DNA of 35,463 nucleotides, from assembly GCA_964398215.1 (NCBI GenBank), contig CAYNNP010000041.1, positions 1 to 35,463 on the forward strand. The letters are read 5' to 3'. The notes below the pieces were generated by a model that was not told the origin of the DNA, made no database searches, and saw only the letters and a list, made by a program, of their open reading frames with translations. The translations under genes were made by a program, and so were the position numbers. Within the stretch, counting starts at the first letter, position 1, and each line of letters begins with the position of its first letter. This stretch comes from CAYNNP01 sp964398215 (GTDB lineage Bacteria; Planctomycetota; Planctomycetia; Pirellulales; Pirellulaceae). Shown here piece by piece: positions 23,603 through 32,913 of this stretch.

Positions 23603-25030
23603 ATGCGGATCATTTTCTGTTTGCTCGGCTTGGTCCTTGGCAATAGCTTGCTAGCAGCTGATGATCAGCGGCTGAACGTTCTGTTCATCATTTCGGATGA
23701 CCTGACCGCAACCGCACTGTCATGTTACGGCAATACGATTTGCGAGACTCCCAATATTGATTCCATCGCGAGTCGCGGCGCGAGGTTTACACGAGCGTAT
23801 TGCCAGGGGACGTATTGCGGTCCTTCACGGGCGTCTTTCATGTCTGGCTATTATCCGCACGCGACCGGAGTGCTGGGTTACAAGAATCCGCGGCCGCAAA
23901 TCGGCGATCGGTCAACATGGTCTCAGCATTTCAAGAACCATGGTTACTATGCCGCTCGCGTCAGCAAGATCTTTCACATGGGAGTACCTGGTGGCATCGA
24001 GAAAGGTGACCATGGTGCGGACGACGAACTTTCGTGGACGGAGCGGTTCAATAGCCAAGGTCCAGAATGGAAAGCACTTGGTGATGGCGAAACACTCGAA
24101 CGAAATCCTGACGGAAAGAAACCGGTGGTTGGAGGAAATACGTTCGTTGTCGTGGAAGCCGATGGCGACGACTTGGTTCACTCTGATGGCAAGACTGCAA
24201 AGAAGGCGGTGGAATTGATCCGGCAACACAAAGACGAAACGTTTTGGTTGGGTGTTGGTTTTGTTCGGCCGCATGTCCCATTCGTGTCGCCAAGAGAGTA
24301 CTACGCGGATTTCAAGCCGTACGCGCAACTGGACTTGCCTGAAAAAGTTCCTGGCGACTGGGATGACATTCCCAAGCCTGGGATCAACTACAAAACCAGC
24401 AAAGGCATGCAAATGGATATTCGCCGCCAAAAGAAAGCCGTTGGCGGATACTATGCATCGGTGGCATACATGGATCGCCAAGTAGGCAAGGTCATGGCGG
24501 CGCTGAAGGACAATGGGCTACTGGATAAAACCATCGTGATCTTTACGAGTGATCACGGTTACCACTTGGGCGAGCACGACTTTTGGGCCAAAGTTTCGCT
24601 ACGCGACGAATCGGCAGGCGTGCCTTTGATCGTTGCTGTGCCAGGAAAAAAAGCTGTCGTTTGCGATAGCCTGGTCGAGCTGCTGGATTTGTATCCAACG
24701 ATTTCGGCGCTATGTGGTCTTCCCATTCCAAACAACATTCAGGGGAAAGACATTTCCGGGATGTTGGATAATCCCACGGAAACCGTTCGCGATGCCGCGT
24801 TCAGCGTTGCTCCTATGCGAAAGGGATTTTTGCTGCGCGAGGATCGATTCGCATTCATTCAATACAAAGAAAATGCGTCTGGTGGCATCGAGCTATTTGA
24901 TACGCACAAGGACCCCAAGCAATTTACAAATCTTGCTGATGATCCCAAGTACGAAGCCGTCGTAAAACGCTTTCGCGCCAAAGTTTCAGCCAAGTTAGAT
25001 GAAGTGCGTGATAACGATCTGAAGCGTTAG
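23603..25030 (+). CDS. Secreted Cys-type sulfatase (iduronate-2-sulfatase-like)
   Basis: A 475-residue sulfatase with a signal peptide (to about residue 19). The formylglycine motif CGPSR (72-76) contains the Cys to be oxidised by a formylglycine-generating enzyme. Metal-site residues are ISDDL (Asp32, Asp33) and TSDHGYHLGEH (Asp317, His318), with an active-site Lys in FWAK (330). The overall sequence (SMPH-like GFVRPHVPFVSPREYY) resembles the iduronate-2-sulfatase group common in planctomycetes, where sulfatases remove sulfate esters from algal polysaccharides. The substrate is unknown. The ATG at 23603 starts the signal; the open frame upstream adds 16 residues. No FGE gene or other sulfatase is in the window. 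Confidence 0.93.
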   Translation: MRIIFCLLGLVLGNSLLAADDQRLNVLFIISDDLTATALSCYGNTICETPNIDSIASRGARFTRAYCQGTYCGPSRASFMSGYYPHATGVLGYKNPRPQIGDRSTWSQHFKNHGYYAARVSKIFHMGVPGGIEKGDHGADDELSWTERFNSQGPEWKALGDGETLERNPDGKKPVVGGNTFVVVEADGDDLVHSDGKTAKKAVELIRQHKDETFWLGVGFVRPHVPFVSPREYYADFKPYAQLDLPEKVPGDWDDIPKPGINYKTSKGMQMDIRRQKKAVGGYYASVAYMDRQVGKVMAALKDNGLLDKTIVIFTSDHGYHLGEHDFWAKVSLRDESAGVPLIVAVPGKKAVVCDSLVELLDLYPTISALCGLPIPNNIQGKDISGMLDNPTETVRDAAFSVAPMRKGFLLREDRFAFIQYKENASGGIELFDTHKDPKQFTNLADDPKYEAVVKRFRAKVSAKLDEVRDNDLKR

Positions 25031-25141
25031 CTTGATGCGAACAACGCCTGGGCCAGCTGGCACACGGATATTGTTGTACTCAGTTATCCAGGCGTCTGAG
25101 TTAGACTAGAATAGCAGATCAATTAGGGAACACTAGTGATC

Positions 25142-25204
25142 GCTGGGAGCACTTTCGCCTGTTACGGAGGTCGCCAGTCGCAACGCGGCCGCACGGCGGC
25201 GACC
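25142..25204. repeat. Non-coding stretch similar to the 3' end of the MOSC gene
   Basis: This stretch upstream of the kinase gene aligns with about 28153-28210, the 3' end of the MOSC gene, over nearly 60 bases with roughly three quarters identity and a one-base shift. Both share GCACTTTCG, TGTTACGGAG and AACG-GGCCGC in the same orientation. It may be a MOSC gene remnant or a dispersed short repeat. It can also form a GGTCGCC / GGCGACC hairpin. Confidence 0.55.
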
Positions 25205-25268
25205 GGAATTATGAAATCTAGCCAACATATACACTGCGCATTAGGTGCTTTAATTACGGACGGCTCCT

Positions 25269-28034
25269 ATGGCTCATGACTATTCCATCATTGACCAAAT
25301 CAATGACGAATACGAGTCGGCGATTCAAAGTGGAAACGAATTGCGAATCGAGGATTTGCTCGAGCGAATCGATCAACCGAATCGACTCGCATTGTTCGAG
25401 CAACTCGTTCGAACCGAGCTTGAGTATCGACACAAGTCCAATGAGGCAGTCGGCATCGAAGAGTATCGAAAGCGATTTCCTGAACATACCGATGTGATCA
25501 ACAGTTTGGCAGCTCGCTTCGGTGACCAAGAAACCGTTATCACTGAAGGCGTGCCGGGCCTTGGCCGTAGCAGTTGGGAGGGTGCCTCGGAGCACCTCAT
25601 CGGCCCATATAAACTAGTCCGCCCACTGGGTGTGGGTGGCATGGGAGAAGTCTGGCTTGCGGAGCAGACGCGACCCGTTCAACGAGAAGTCGCGATAAAA
25701 CTGATTCGTACAAATTGCGATCAGAAAAATTTTGTTGCTCGCTTTGAAGCGGAGCGTCAGGCGCTCGCACTCATGGATCATCCAAACATTACGTCTGTGT
25801 ACGACGCAGGCGAAACTGCCGAAGGAATGCCGTTTTTGGTGATGGAGGTCGTCGATGGAGTTCCGCTAACGCAATACTGTGAGCATAACTGTTCATCGAT
25901 CCAAGACAGGCTTCGGTTGTTTGCAAGTGTATGTGACGCAGTTCAGCACGCCCACCAAAAAGGAGTCATTCACCGCGACCTCAAACCATCAAATATTTTG
26001 GTGTGTGAATACGGAGGCGTGGCAACTGCAAAAGTAATTGACTTTGGGCTGGCAAAGGCGACTGAATCCGGTAATCAGATAACAGACAATTCGCTAGTCA
26101 CTGAATTTGGTCGAGTTGTCGGTACGGTTCTCTACATGAGCCCAGAACAAGCTCAGCCAAAGCATCATGGAATCGATACGCGCGCGGACATCTATTCTTT
26201 GGGTGTCGTCCTTTATGAATTGTTGACAGACTCAACACCCATAGCGCGGTCTGCTCTCAATCAGCAATCGATCTTGACTGTCATTACAGCGATTAAAGAG
26301 CAGGAAGCACCTCGTCCAAGTCATCGGTTGGCAGAATCAAATTCACTTGAACAGATTGCTAGAGAGAGGCAGATTGACCCCAAGCGTTTGGTGCAGATCT
26401 TAAAAGGAGACCTGGATTGGATTGTGACCCGGGCAATCGAGAAAAACCGCGATCGACGATATCAATCTGCATCCGAATTGGCTGAAGACGTTCGTCGCTA
26501 CCTTAACGGCGAGCCTGTTGTCGCAAGACCACCATCAATTGGTTACAAACTCACAACGTTCATTCGAAAAAATCGCCTGCTCGTTGGCTCTGCAGCTTTG
26601 GCCACTTCACTATTGGTCCTGGGGTTGATTGGCACGACGTGGTTCGCTTTAAAGTCGAATTTGGAAACAGCTCGTGCCAATGGTGAAGCTGTGCGTGCTA
26701 GTCAGGAAGCGAGTCGCGCGAACCAAGAAGCCGCGAACGCGAAAGAGCAAAGCCAAGTCGCGTTCGATACGCTCACTGGTGTGATTCGCGATTTGCATGA
26801 CGAAATCCGGCAAGTCTCTGGAAGTGCTGACGTCCGACGGCGGCTACTGGCAATCTCACTGAAACAGATTGGAAAAATCGCTGCCGAGAATATCGACAAC
26901 GCTGAGTTCAATATCAGGCAAATGCGGCTCCTGATCGAGATGGGGTTGAACCTACAGCGGCATGGAGTCAAAAACCCAGAATTTCATGTCCAAGCTGAGG
27001 AATACCTGAGTCAAGCTCGCATCATTGGCGAGAAGATCGTGGCCAGCGCGCCCGATAATCGCGAAGCACACAGTAGTCTGGCTAGCGCGTATCAATTGTT
27101 AAGTGACAGTTTTGCTCGTCGCGGAGATACGGTCAATGCAGAGGCCCTTGATGATAAGGCTCTGGAAATTCGGTTGTTTGTTGCAGAGCGATGGCCTGAA
27201 AACGAAGGTATGTTGCGATTGGCTTTAATGGCGTTGCTGCAGCATGCACATGACGCACGCGGTAGAGGAGAATTGCAGAAATCCGAAGCACTCTTTTTGC
27301 GTGCGATTGCCTACGGCGAGAAACATGGCTTTCCGCTTGAGCAGGTGCAAGCTTGTACGGGTTATGCAGCGTTTTTGCGGAAAACCGATCCCGACGAAGC
27401 GATGAAGTGGGTCATCAAAGCGTCCGGAATCTGCCACGAATTGACCAAGGCAGAACCCGAAAACTTGGGAATCAGTATTGAATATGCAAAGTGCCTGAGG
27501 CTTCATTCCCAATTGCTGGCGGCTAAAGGCAACAACAGCGAAGCAATCAAGCGCGGCTTAGCGGCACTTGATATCGTTGCCCGTTTGTACGAGGAGAATG
27601 AATCGAGTCTTTTTGTCTATGAAGAACTGCTGAGGTGTCATCTGCGGCTCGGGAAGAATTTCCAAACGGTAAAGCAGAGGGAGAACGCAAAAACACACTA
27701 CAACGCAATTATGGCAATGATCGATTTGAGTTTGCCTGTTACGAAGATCAACATCCTGGCAAAAAGCTATTTGCGCGATACAACAAGGATTCTGGGTGAA
27801 CTGCATCTGGAAGAAGATGACTTTGAACAAGCCACCAAGTTCTTGGAAATGCACCTCGAAGTTTGCGACACCCTTAGGCTGAGCAAGCCAGTTACTGCAT
27901 CGCAAATCTCCAAAAATCTTGAAGTGCTTCCGCTGCTTCTCAAGGCATACGAAAATCTAAGCGACTCAGAAAATGCGCAAGCCACCGAGGCTCGTATCCT
28001 TGCCGCTCAAGAAAAGCTAACTGAGCTCAATTGA
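25269..28034 (+). CDS. Membrane Ser/Thr protein kinase with C-terminal helical repeats
   Basis: A 921-residue Hanks-type kinase. An N-terminal region (1-110) resembles the region preceding the kinase in many planctomycete kinases. The kinase domain (about 113-400) has the glycine loop GVGGMGEVW (121-129), Lys144 in AIKLI, HRDLKPSN (235-242), DFG (258-260) and SPEQ (291-294); all catalytic residues are present. A membrane segment (about 437-460) is followed by an Ala/Glu coiled coil (465-500). A long outer region follows with several 34-residue-like helical repeats (for example AHSSLASAYQLLSDSFARRG), probably TPR-like. The TM places the repeats outside the cytoplasm as a sensor. No ECF sigma factor gene lies next to it, unlike many relatives. 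A possible target is the FHA activator at 6.4 kb, but this is speculation. Confidence 0.93.
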   Translation: MAHDYSIIDQINDEYESAIQSGNELRIEDLLERIDQPNRLALFEQLVRTELEYRHKSNEAVGIEEYRKRFPEHTDVINSLAARFGDQETVITEGVPGLGRSSWEGASEHLIGPYKLVRPLGVGGMGEVWLAEQTRPVQREVAIKLIRTNCDQKNFVARFEAERQALALMDHPNITSVYDAGETAEGMPFLVMEVVDGVPLTQYCEHNCSSIQDRLRLFASVCDAVQHAHQKGVIHRDLKPSNILVCEYGGVATAKVIDFGLAKATESGNQITDNSLVTEFGRVVGTVLYMSPEQAQPKHHGIDTRADIYSLGVVLYELLTDSTPIARSALNQQSILTVITAIKEQEAPRPSHRLAESNSLEQIARERQIDPKRLVQILKGDLDWIVTRAIEKNRDRRYQSASELAEDVRRYLNGEPVVARPPSIGYKLTTFIRKNRLLVGSAALATSLLVLGLIGTTWFALKSNLETARANGEAVRASQEASRANQEAANAKEQSQVAFDTLTGVIRDLHDEIRQVSGSADVRRRLLAISLKQIGKIAAENIDNAEFNIRQMRLLIEMGLNLQRHGVKNPEFHVQAEEYLSQARIIGEKIVASAPDNREAHSSLASAYQLLSDSFARRGDTVNAEALDDKALEIRLFVAERWPENEGMLRLALMALLQHAHDARGRGELQKSEALFLRAIAYGEKHGFPLEQVQACTGYAAFLRKTDPDEAMKWVIKASGICHELTKAEPENLGISIEYAKCLRLHSQLLAAKGNNSEAIKRGLAALDIVARLYEENESSLFVYEELLRCHLRLGKNFQTVKQRENAKTHYNAIMAMIDLSLPVTKINILAKSYLRDTTRILGELHLEEDDFEQATKFLEMHLEVCDTLRLSKPVTASQISKNLEVLPLLLKAYENLSDSENAQATEARILAAQEKLTELN

Positions 28035-28140
28035 GCCAGGGCTCAAAGGCTCAAGTTCCGCCATGGGCACTGCGTTTTACGGCGATTGTCGCGATGCCGA
28101 TGATTGCTACGTGCCAAGCCTTGACGGATGAAGCTATCTA

Positions 28141-28602
28141 TCAAGCATCTTTGCTGGCGGCACTTTCGAGTGTTACGGAGTCGCCCGTGGTAACGTGGCC
28201 GCTTTGGCGGACTCGGCAGACTACTCCGCCGCGCCAGTTGGTCGAAAGCGCTTTTTCAAGCTCTGGGTGAAACTCGCACATTCGGCTACAAGGATCCGTT
28301 TCGCCGGTGACTTCTAGCAGTACATCGCCAATCGCGATGGTTGCCCCGGTAGTATTCTCAAGCTCAAGGCCATCGACCAACAAATTCGCTCGACGAGACT
28401 TCCAGTCAAGCACGCTGCCGATTTCGTCACATGTCGCTTGCCACGCTTCGGTACTCATCACCGTCACTTGGCGTGGCCCAGGCTTGCCTCGAAAATCACC
28501 ATCGCAACCACGTTCGGTTGTGATGCCGATCGAATCGAACTCGTGCATCTCTCCTCGCGATTTTTCGCGAGTAGCGATTGATAACAACTTGCCTTGATGC
28601 AT
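28141..28602 (-). CDS. MOSC domain-containing protein
   Basis: A 153-residue, single-domain MOSC protein. MOSC domains (in molybdenum cofactor sulfurases and YiiM-like proteins) handle Moco or sulfur and have a conserved Cys. Here GDFRGKPGPRQVTVMS, SRRANLLVDG, IGDVLLEVTGETDPCSRM (Cys105) and GGVVCRVRQSGHVTTGDSV are all present. An AAAGG ribosome site lies about 8-9 bases before the ATG. Function in sulfur or molybdenum chemistry is inferred. It converges with the kinase gene. A degenerate copy of its last 60 bases lies at 25142-25204. No other molybdenum cofactor gene is nearby. Confidence 0.9.
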   Translation of the reverse strand: MHQGKLLSIATREKSRGEMHEFDSIGITTERGCDGDFRGKPGPRQVTVMSTEAWQATCDEIGSVLDWKSRRANLLVDGLELENTTGATIAIGDVLLEVTGETDPCSRMCEFHPELEKALSTNWRGGVVCRVRQSGHVTTGDSVTLESAASKDA

Positions 28603-28656
28603 GAACAGCGACCTTTCTCAGTGTTGGAATGTAGGCATCGAACTGTCGGTTCGTTG

Positions 28657-30063
28657 CTAAGACAGAATTGAATCTACCGTTGTGGACTCACGTTTTGCTG
28701 GACCGAGTTTTTGTTTGGCGCCCATCGCGCCTAGCATTGTGTTGTAAACATCGATGCCTTCGCGATCAACATCCAGGATTTCACCCGTTTTGAATCGGCC
28801 GCCGCTGCCGGTGATTGCATGGAAGACACCCGAAAGTTCTCTTTTGACATCGTTATGCCGACCGTCGCCCGATTCGGTTGAAATCGTTATACACGAATTC
28901 TCCAAGACCGATTTTCCGTTGGATTCTTTGATGGCATCCAGGCGGCTTAGAAAGTAAGCGACTTCTCGCATTTTCATGTGAGCATGAGCGCGTAGTTGTT
29001 CGTTCTTTTTCTTGGGATGAAACTGGTGCCACCATTCGTGCGAACAACCGCCCGACCCACTCTTTCCAAGTTCACGTTCGTCGTCAAACGTGTAGACTAG
29101 TCGCCCATCGTATTTGTAGTCGCCGGTGACACGCAGTCGTTCGCCAGCAGCCAAAAATGTCAGCGAACCGAATCTAGCGCGATCGAGTTCGATTGCCATC
29201 GCATACAGGTCTGCCATCAATCGCCATTCTTCCACCAAGTCATCAAGTTTCATATCGATGCCTTCGCCGCCAGGATCGGCTTGGCCACCATGTCGCAGGT
29301 CTGATCGTGGCGGCAATTTTGGCGCGTTCGGGTCGACCTTGTTTGTCGCATAGGCGCGCTGCTCGTACTCGCGTATGCGGTCCAAATGGTCATTCACACG
29401 TCGCCGCGATGCTTTGCCAAGCGGAGAGTTTGCGCCGGTGTAGAACCGGTACTGCTGGACGACTGAATCCAACACACTGCGGCGCAATCGATCGGCTCGC
29501 GAGTCACCGTCACCAGCCACGATTCCAAATACTCGATCGAATAGGTCACGCGGCTTTTCTTGGATCGTGGCCGCTACCGTTCCGTCATCGTTGTAGCTAT
29601 GGACGTATCGACTGATTCGACTTCGACGAAAAAAGGTACCACCGATTAACGTTGGAACCATGCTTGGCGGCAGCCCTTTTGGATAACAGGACTGACGAAT
29701 GACTTGATCGATCGATGGGCCACCAGATTTCGCTTCGCCCTTGGGTGGTTCGGCTGTGAACGCGCCAGAGGCTCCGTCAAAGTGAGCGTTGATCCCCGAT
29801 TCGTCGCAACGAACTTGGTCGATGCCTCGCATGATCAGCAGTTTGTCACGGAGTGGTTTCAGCGGTTCCAAGACGCCGTCATAGCCTTCGGTTTGGAGAG
29901 GCGCAGGGATGCCAAGCCCGAAAAAGACATTGAAAGCTCGAGCCGGAACATCTGTAACTGGCGAGGCGACCGCAGATGACAACATCATTTCTTCCAAGAG
30001 CGGCAACGCGATCGTTGCAGCACCAACACCGCGTAGCATTGTTCGGCGATTCAATCGTTTCAT
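28657..30063 (-). CDS. Tat-exported DUF1552 protein
   Basis: A 468-residue protein of the DUF1552 family, which is almost always coupled to DUF1592-type genes in planctomycetes. A Tat signal is seen at the start (RRTMLRGVGAA, 6-16). Conserved segments include FFGLGIPAP, GINAHFDGASGAF, GPSIDQVIRQSCYP and the C-terminal STESGDGRHNDVKRE. DUF1552 proteins are related in style to DUF1501-type secreted phosphatase-superfamily proteins, but their activity is unknown. It lies 38 bases after the DUF1592-type gene on the same strand, so the two form an operon with this gene second. Confidence 0.92.
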   Translation of the reverse strand: MKRLNRRTMLRGVGAATIALPLLEEMMLSSAVASPVTDVPARAFNVFFGLGIPAPLQTEGYDGVLEPLKPLRDKLLIMRGIDQVRCDESGINAHFDGASGAFTAEPPKGEAKSGGPSIDQVIRQSCYPKGLPPSMVPTLIGGTFFRRSRISRYVHSYNDDGTVAATIQEKPRDLFDRVFGIVAGDGDSRADRLRRSVLDSVVQQYRFYTGANSPLGKASRRRVNDHLDRIREYEQRAYATNKVDPNAPKLPPRSDLRHGGQADPGGEGIDMKLDDLVEEWRLMADLYAMAIELDRARFGSLTFLAAGERLRVTGDYKYDGRLVYTFDDERELGKSGSGGCSHEWWHQFHPKKKNEQLRAHAHMKMREVAYFLSRLDAIKESNGKSVLENSCITISTESGDGRHNDVKRELSGVFHAITGSGGRFKTGEILDVDREGIDVYNTMLGAMGAKQKLGPAKRESTTVDSILS

Positions 30064-30101
30064 AGGATCACACTTGTGAATGTTTGTTCTTTCGGAACGT
30101 T

Positions 30102-32708
30102 CTATTGTGACTCAGTTCGTGTCTTTTGTACCAGATCGCTCATCAGGATCTCCAAAATGGTTGCCTGATAAGTGCCACCGTTTTTGATCGCCGTTTGATG
30201 AATCTTTCCAACAATCGGCGCATCGACTGCGACCAGTGGGCGGCCAAGGGAAAACTGAGTGACTTTCCATGTAAGGCTTTCCTGGACGCGAGGGTTCGCA
30301 GCCAGCAAGTTCATCAATTCAGCGACAGTTTTGTAGCTCCGCGGTTTGGATTCACCAGGGACCAAAACAACACCGTCTTCGCGCAAACGGTTTTGAAAAT
30401 GATCGATGTTGTGAAAGCTACCGAGCCCATCGAACTTTTCCAGACCAAACGCCAACGGTTCAAACTTTTTGTGGCACCCGCCGCAGGCCTCGTTCTTGAT
30501 CCGCGATTCGGCGATGTTCCGCTGTGAAAGTCCTGGCTTTGTAGGCACTGGAGTCGTATCGACACAAGGAGGCGGATCCTTGACCACACCACGAAGCAAT
30601 TCGTGCATTACTAATAACCCGCGGGTAACCATCGATGCTTCGTCACCACCAATCGTCAAGACGCTGCCATGAGTCAACAGTCCACCGCGAGACGGCGTTT
30701 CGCTCAGATCGTATCGCTGCAGTCGATCACCGCGAGGTTCAATTCCATAGTGCTTTGCCAAACGCGGAGTTAGAAAAGTAACCTTCGCATTAAGCAATTC
30801 TGCAAGCGGGCGATTTTGCTTCCAAACGACTTCATCGAAAAAGGCTAGCGTCTCGGCATTCATGTCATCGGCCAGCGCTTGGTTCCAATTCGGAAAGTGC
30901 TTTCGGTTGGGTCTCAGATTCTGCAATCGTGGCAAGTTGATCCATTGGCGAATGAACTCTTTGGATTGCTGGACCGCGCGAGGATCCTTGAACATCTTTT
31001 GGATTAACTGGCGAGCAAACTTGGGGTCGCTGAGTTTGCCCGACTCGGCTGCTGCGATCAGTTCTTTGCTAGGCGGTGCTCCCCAGACAATGTAGCTGAA
31101 TCGCGAAGCCAATTCGTATGGCGATGCTGGATTACTTGAGCCATCCCCGATATGTGATTCAACCCGATAGAGGAAGCGTGGCGATTGCAGCATTGCTTCG
31201 ATGATATAGCTAACGGCTTCTTTGTAGTTACCGCCCGATGAAGCCACGGTTGTTGAAATTCCGCGATACAGAACGACTTCGTCTTCAGTGAGTGGGCCTC
31301 GCAATACCCATTTGCCCATTTTGCTGATCAAATCACGCATGTGATTATCCGTCAAGCGACTGCCTTTCTTGAATCGCGCCGCAAATTTAAGCACATCCAT
31401 TTGCTGAACGATCGACCGCGCGAGTTGCGAGTAGGCGTCCACGTGTTTGAGGTCAACATTCAAACTGTACGCGGTGTTATTGAAGCCATCTGCGCGAGTA
31501 TCCGGCGGCAGCAATTCCATCGCCCGGCTTGCGATATCGACTCCAACGGTTGCTTGAACCGTTGCGATGTATTCTGGACCCGTTAGCCTCTGAACCCACA
31601 GGCTTTGTGATTGATTGCCGTGTACGTAGACCGCGGGGTCGATCATTTTCAGCGTCCACGCAGCACCGTCATCGATCCAATTCTTCAGCAGTTCCTTTTG
31701 GTCGCTACTAAGAGGATTACGATCATGTGGCATGCTATCGTCATCAACAGATTGCCAAACGAGGCTGTCAAGCGACTTGCCCGCAACGATCCCACGACCA
31801 CTTTCGCCACCGGCGAATGCCAATTCCCGCCGTGAGAGATCCAAGCCGCCTTTGCGTGTTGTCGAATCATGGCACTCCAGGCAATGATCGGCGAGTAGCG
31901 GCGCGATTTTGGTGACGAACAATTTTTCACGTTGCCGTTGTTTTGCAGCAGCGATTGCTTTGGCGTTGTTGCCTGTTGGTCCCGCCAGGAAATTCTGTTT
32001 GACTTCTTTGTTCGCGAGCGCTCGATCGTAGACCGCGACAAGATGATAGGTGCCTAGCCAACGCCGCTGACCGGTGATTTCATCTCCCAAGATCAATTGG
32101 TAACTCAGATCCCAATTGCCCAGATCGCCTTTCGCGTTACCCGTGGTGTTCGGCGCACCATTGATGTAGACGGTTGTTTTCCCACTTTTGGTGCGTGTAA
32201 ATACAACGTGAGTAATCTTGGTCTGTACAGATTTTTTGGAAGCAGCTGTCGATGGTAATCCATTGGCGCTGGTTTTGGATGAGCGTAAGCGCACGTCATA
32301 GTGGTCACCGTCTTGACCAAGAGTCAGATTGCGATTGACCGAATCCTTGGACAACGAAAGGATTCGTGCGGGACCCTTTTGCTGCAGATTGGCAGGCTGC
32401 AACCAAGCCTCGAAAGTCAGTTCCCCGGACGCTTTGATCGGGATTGATAATTTTTCGGCGCGCTGACGAGATTGAATCAAAGTGCCACTACCGGTCAGCT
32501 CGATTTTTCCAGCCGATCGCCGTACCGACTTGGGATCAACGATGGTCAGGTTCAGTGGTTTACCGACGCCGCTTCGATCTACGATCTGATTCCCGCTGGA
32601 GGACGCGAAATTGTACAAAACCAGAAGGCCGTCGCTTTGACGAGTCTGTGCGTTTGCGGAGCTAATTGGCGCAGCGAGACAGACAAGAAGTAGGACCAAT
32701 CGTTGCAT
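30102..32708 (-). CDS. Secreted DUF1592/DUF1588/DUF1585 protein with LamG and cytochrome-like domains
   Basis: An 868-residue planctomycete-type protein. In order: a signal peptide (to about 20), a LamG/concanavalin-like domain (about 25-240, ending WLGTYHLVAVYDRAL), and a planctomycete cytochrome-type domain with heme motif CLECH (276-280) and MPHDRNPL. DUF1587 (about 372-440), DUF1595 (about 460-515), DUF1592 (about 528-655), DUF1588 with CGGCH and FEPLAFGLEKFDGLG, and DUF1585 at the C-terminus follow. Family function is unknown; a heme-bearing oxidative role on polysaccharides has been suggested because of domain company, and the LamG domain fits carbohydrate binding. It is first in an operon with DUF1552. 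Length and domain set are complete; no break is seen. Confidence 0.92.
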   Translation of the reverse strand: MQRLVLLLVCLAAPISSANAQTRQSDGLLVLYNFASSSGNQIVDRSGVGKPLNLTIVDPKSVRRSAGKIELTGSGTLIQSRQRAEKLSIPIKASGELTFEAWLQPANLQQKGPARILSLSKDSVNRNLTLGQDGDHYDVRLRSSKTSANGLPSTAASKKSVQTKITHVVFTRTKSGKTTVYINGAPNTTGNAKGDLGNWDLSYQLILGDEITGQRRWLGTYHLVAVYDRALANKEVKQNFLAGPTGNNAKAIAAAKQRQREKLFVTKIAPLLADHCLECHDSTTRKGGLDLSRRELAFAGGESGRGIVAGKSLDSLVWQSVDDDSMPHDRNPLSSDQKELLKNWIDDGAAWTLKMIDPAVYVHGNQSQSLWVQRLTGPEYIATVQATVGVDIASRAMELLPPDTRADGFNNTAYSLNVDLKHVDAYSQLARSIVQQMDVLKFAARFKKGSRLTDNHMRDLISKMGKWVLRGPLTEDEVVLYRGISTTVASSGGNYKEAVSYIIEAMLQSPRFLYRVESHIGDGSSNPASPYELASRFSYIVWGAPPSKELIAAAESGKLSDPKFARQLIQKMFKDPRAVQQSKEFIRQWINLPRLQNLRPNRKHFPNWNQALADDMNAETLAFFDEVVWKQNRPLAELLNAKVTFLTPRLAKHYGIEPRGDRLQRYDLSETPSRGGLLTHGSVLTIGGDEASMVTRGLLVMHELLRGVVKDPPPCVDTTPVPTKPGLSQRNIAESRIKNEACGGCHKKFEPLAFGLEKFDGLGSFHNIDHFQNRLREDGVVLVPGESKPRSYKTVAELMNLLAANPRVQESLTWKVTQFSLGRPLVAVDAPIVGKIHQTAIKNGGTYQATILEILMSDLVQKTRTESQ

Positions 32709-32913
32709 TTTAGTGCCGGGAGGATTTTGAATACGTCGCTTGGCTTATCATTGTAACCAACTCAGCCCCTGGTACGTCGCCAACTTTCGGCTCTCAAAAA
32801 TTTCAAGCATAGCGTCTGAATCGCTGTTTACATCGACGAGGGCATTGAGGTTTCCGGTAGAATCACGGGTTCCTTTCTCTGTTTAAGTATTCATTTCGAC
32901 GGGATCCTTCACC

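Noticed and set aside
28031..28270. Plus-strand open frame overlapping the MOSC gene
   Set aside because: It runs antisense to the conserved MOSC C-terminus and has no family motif.
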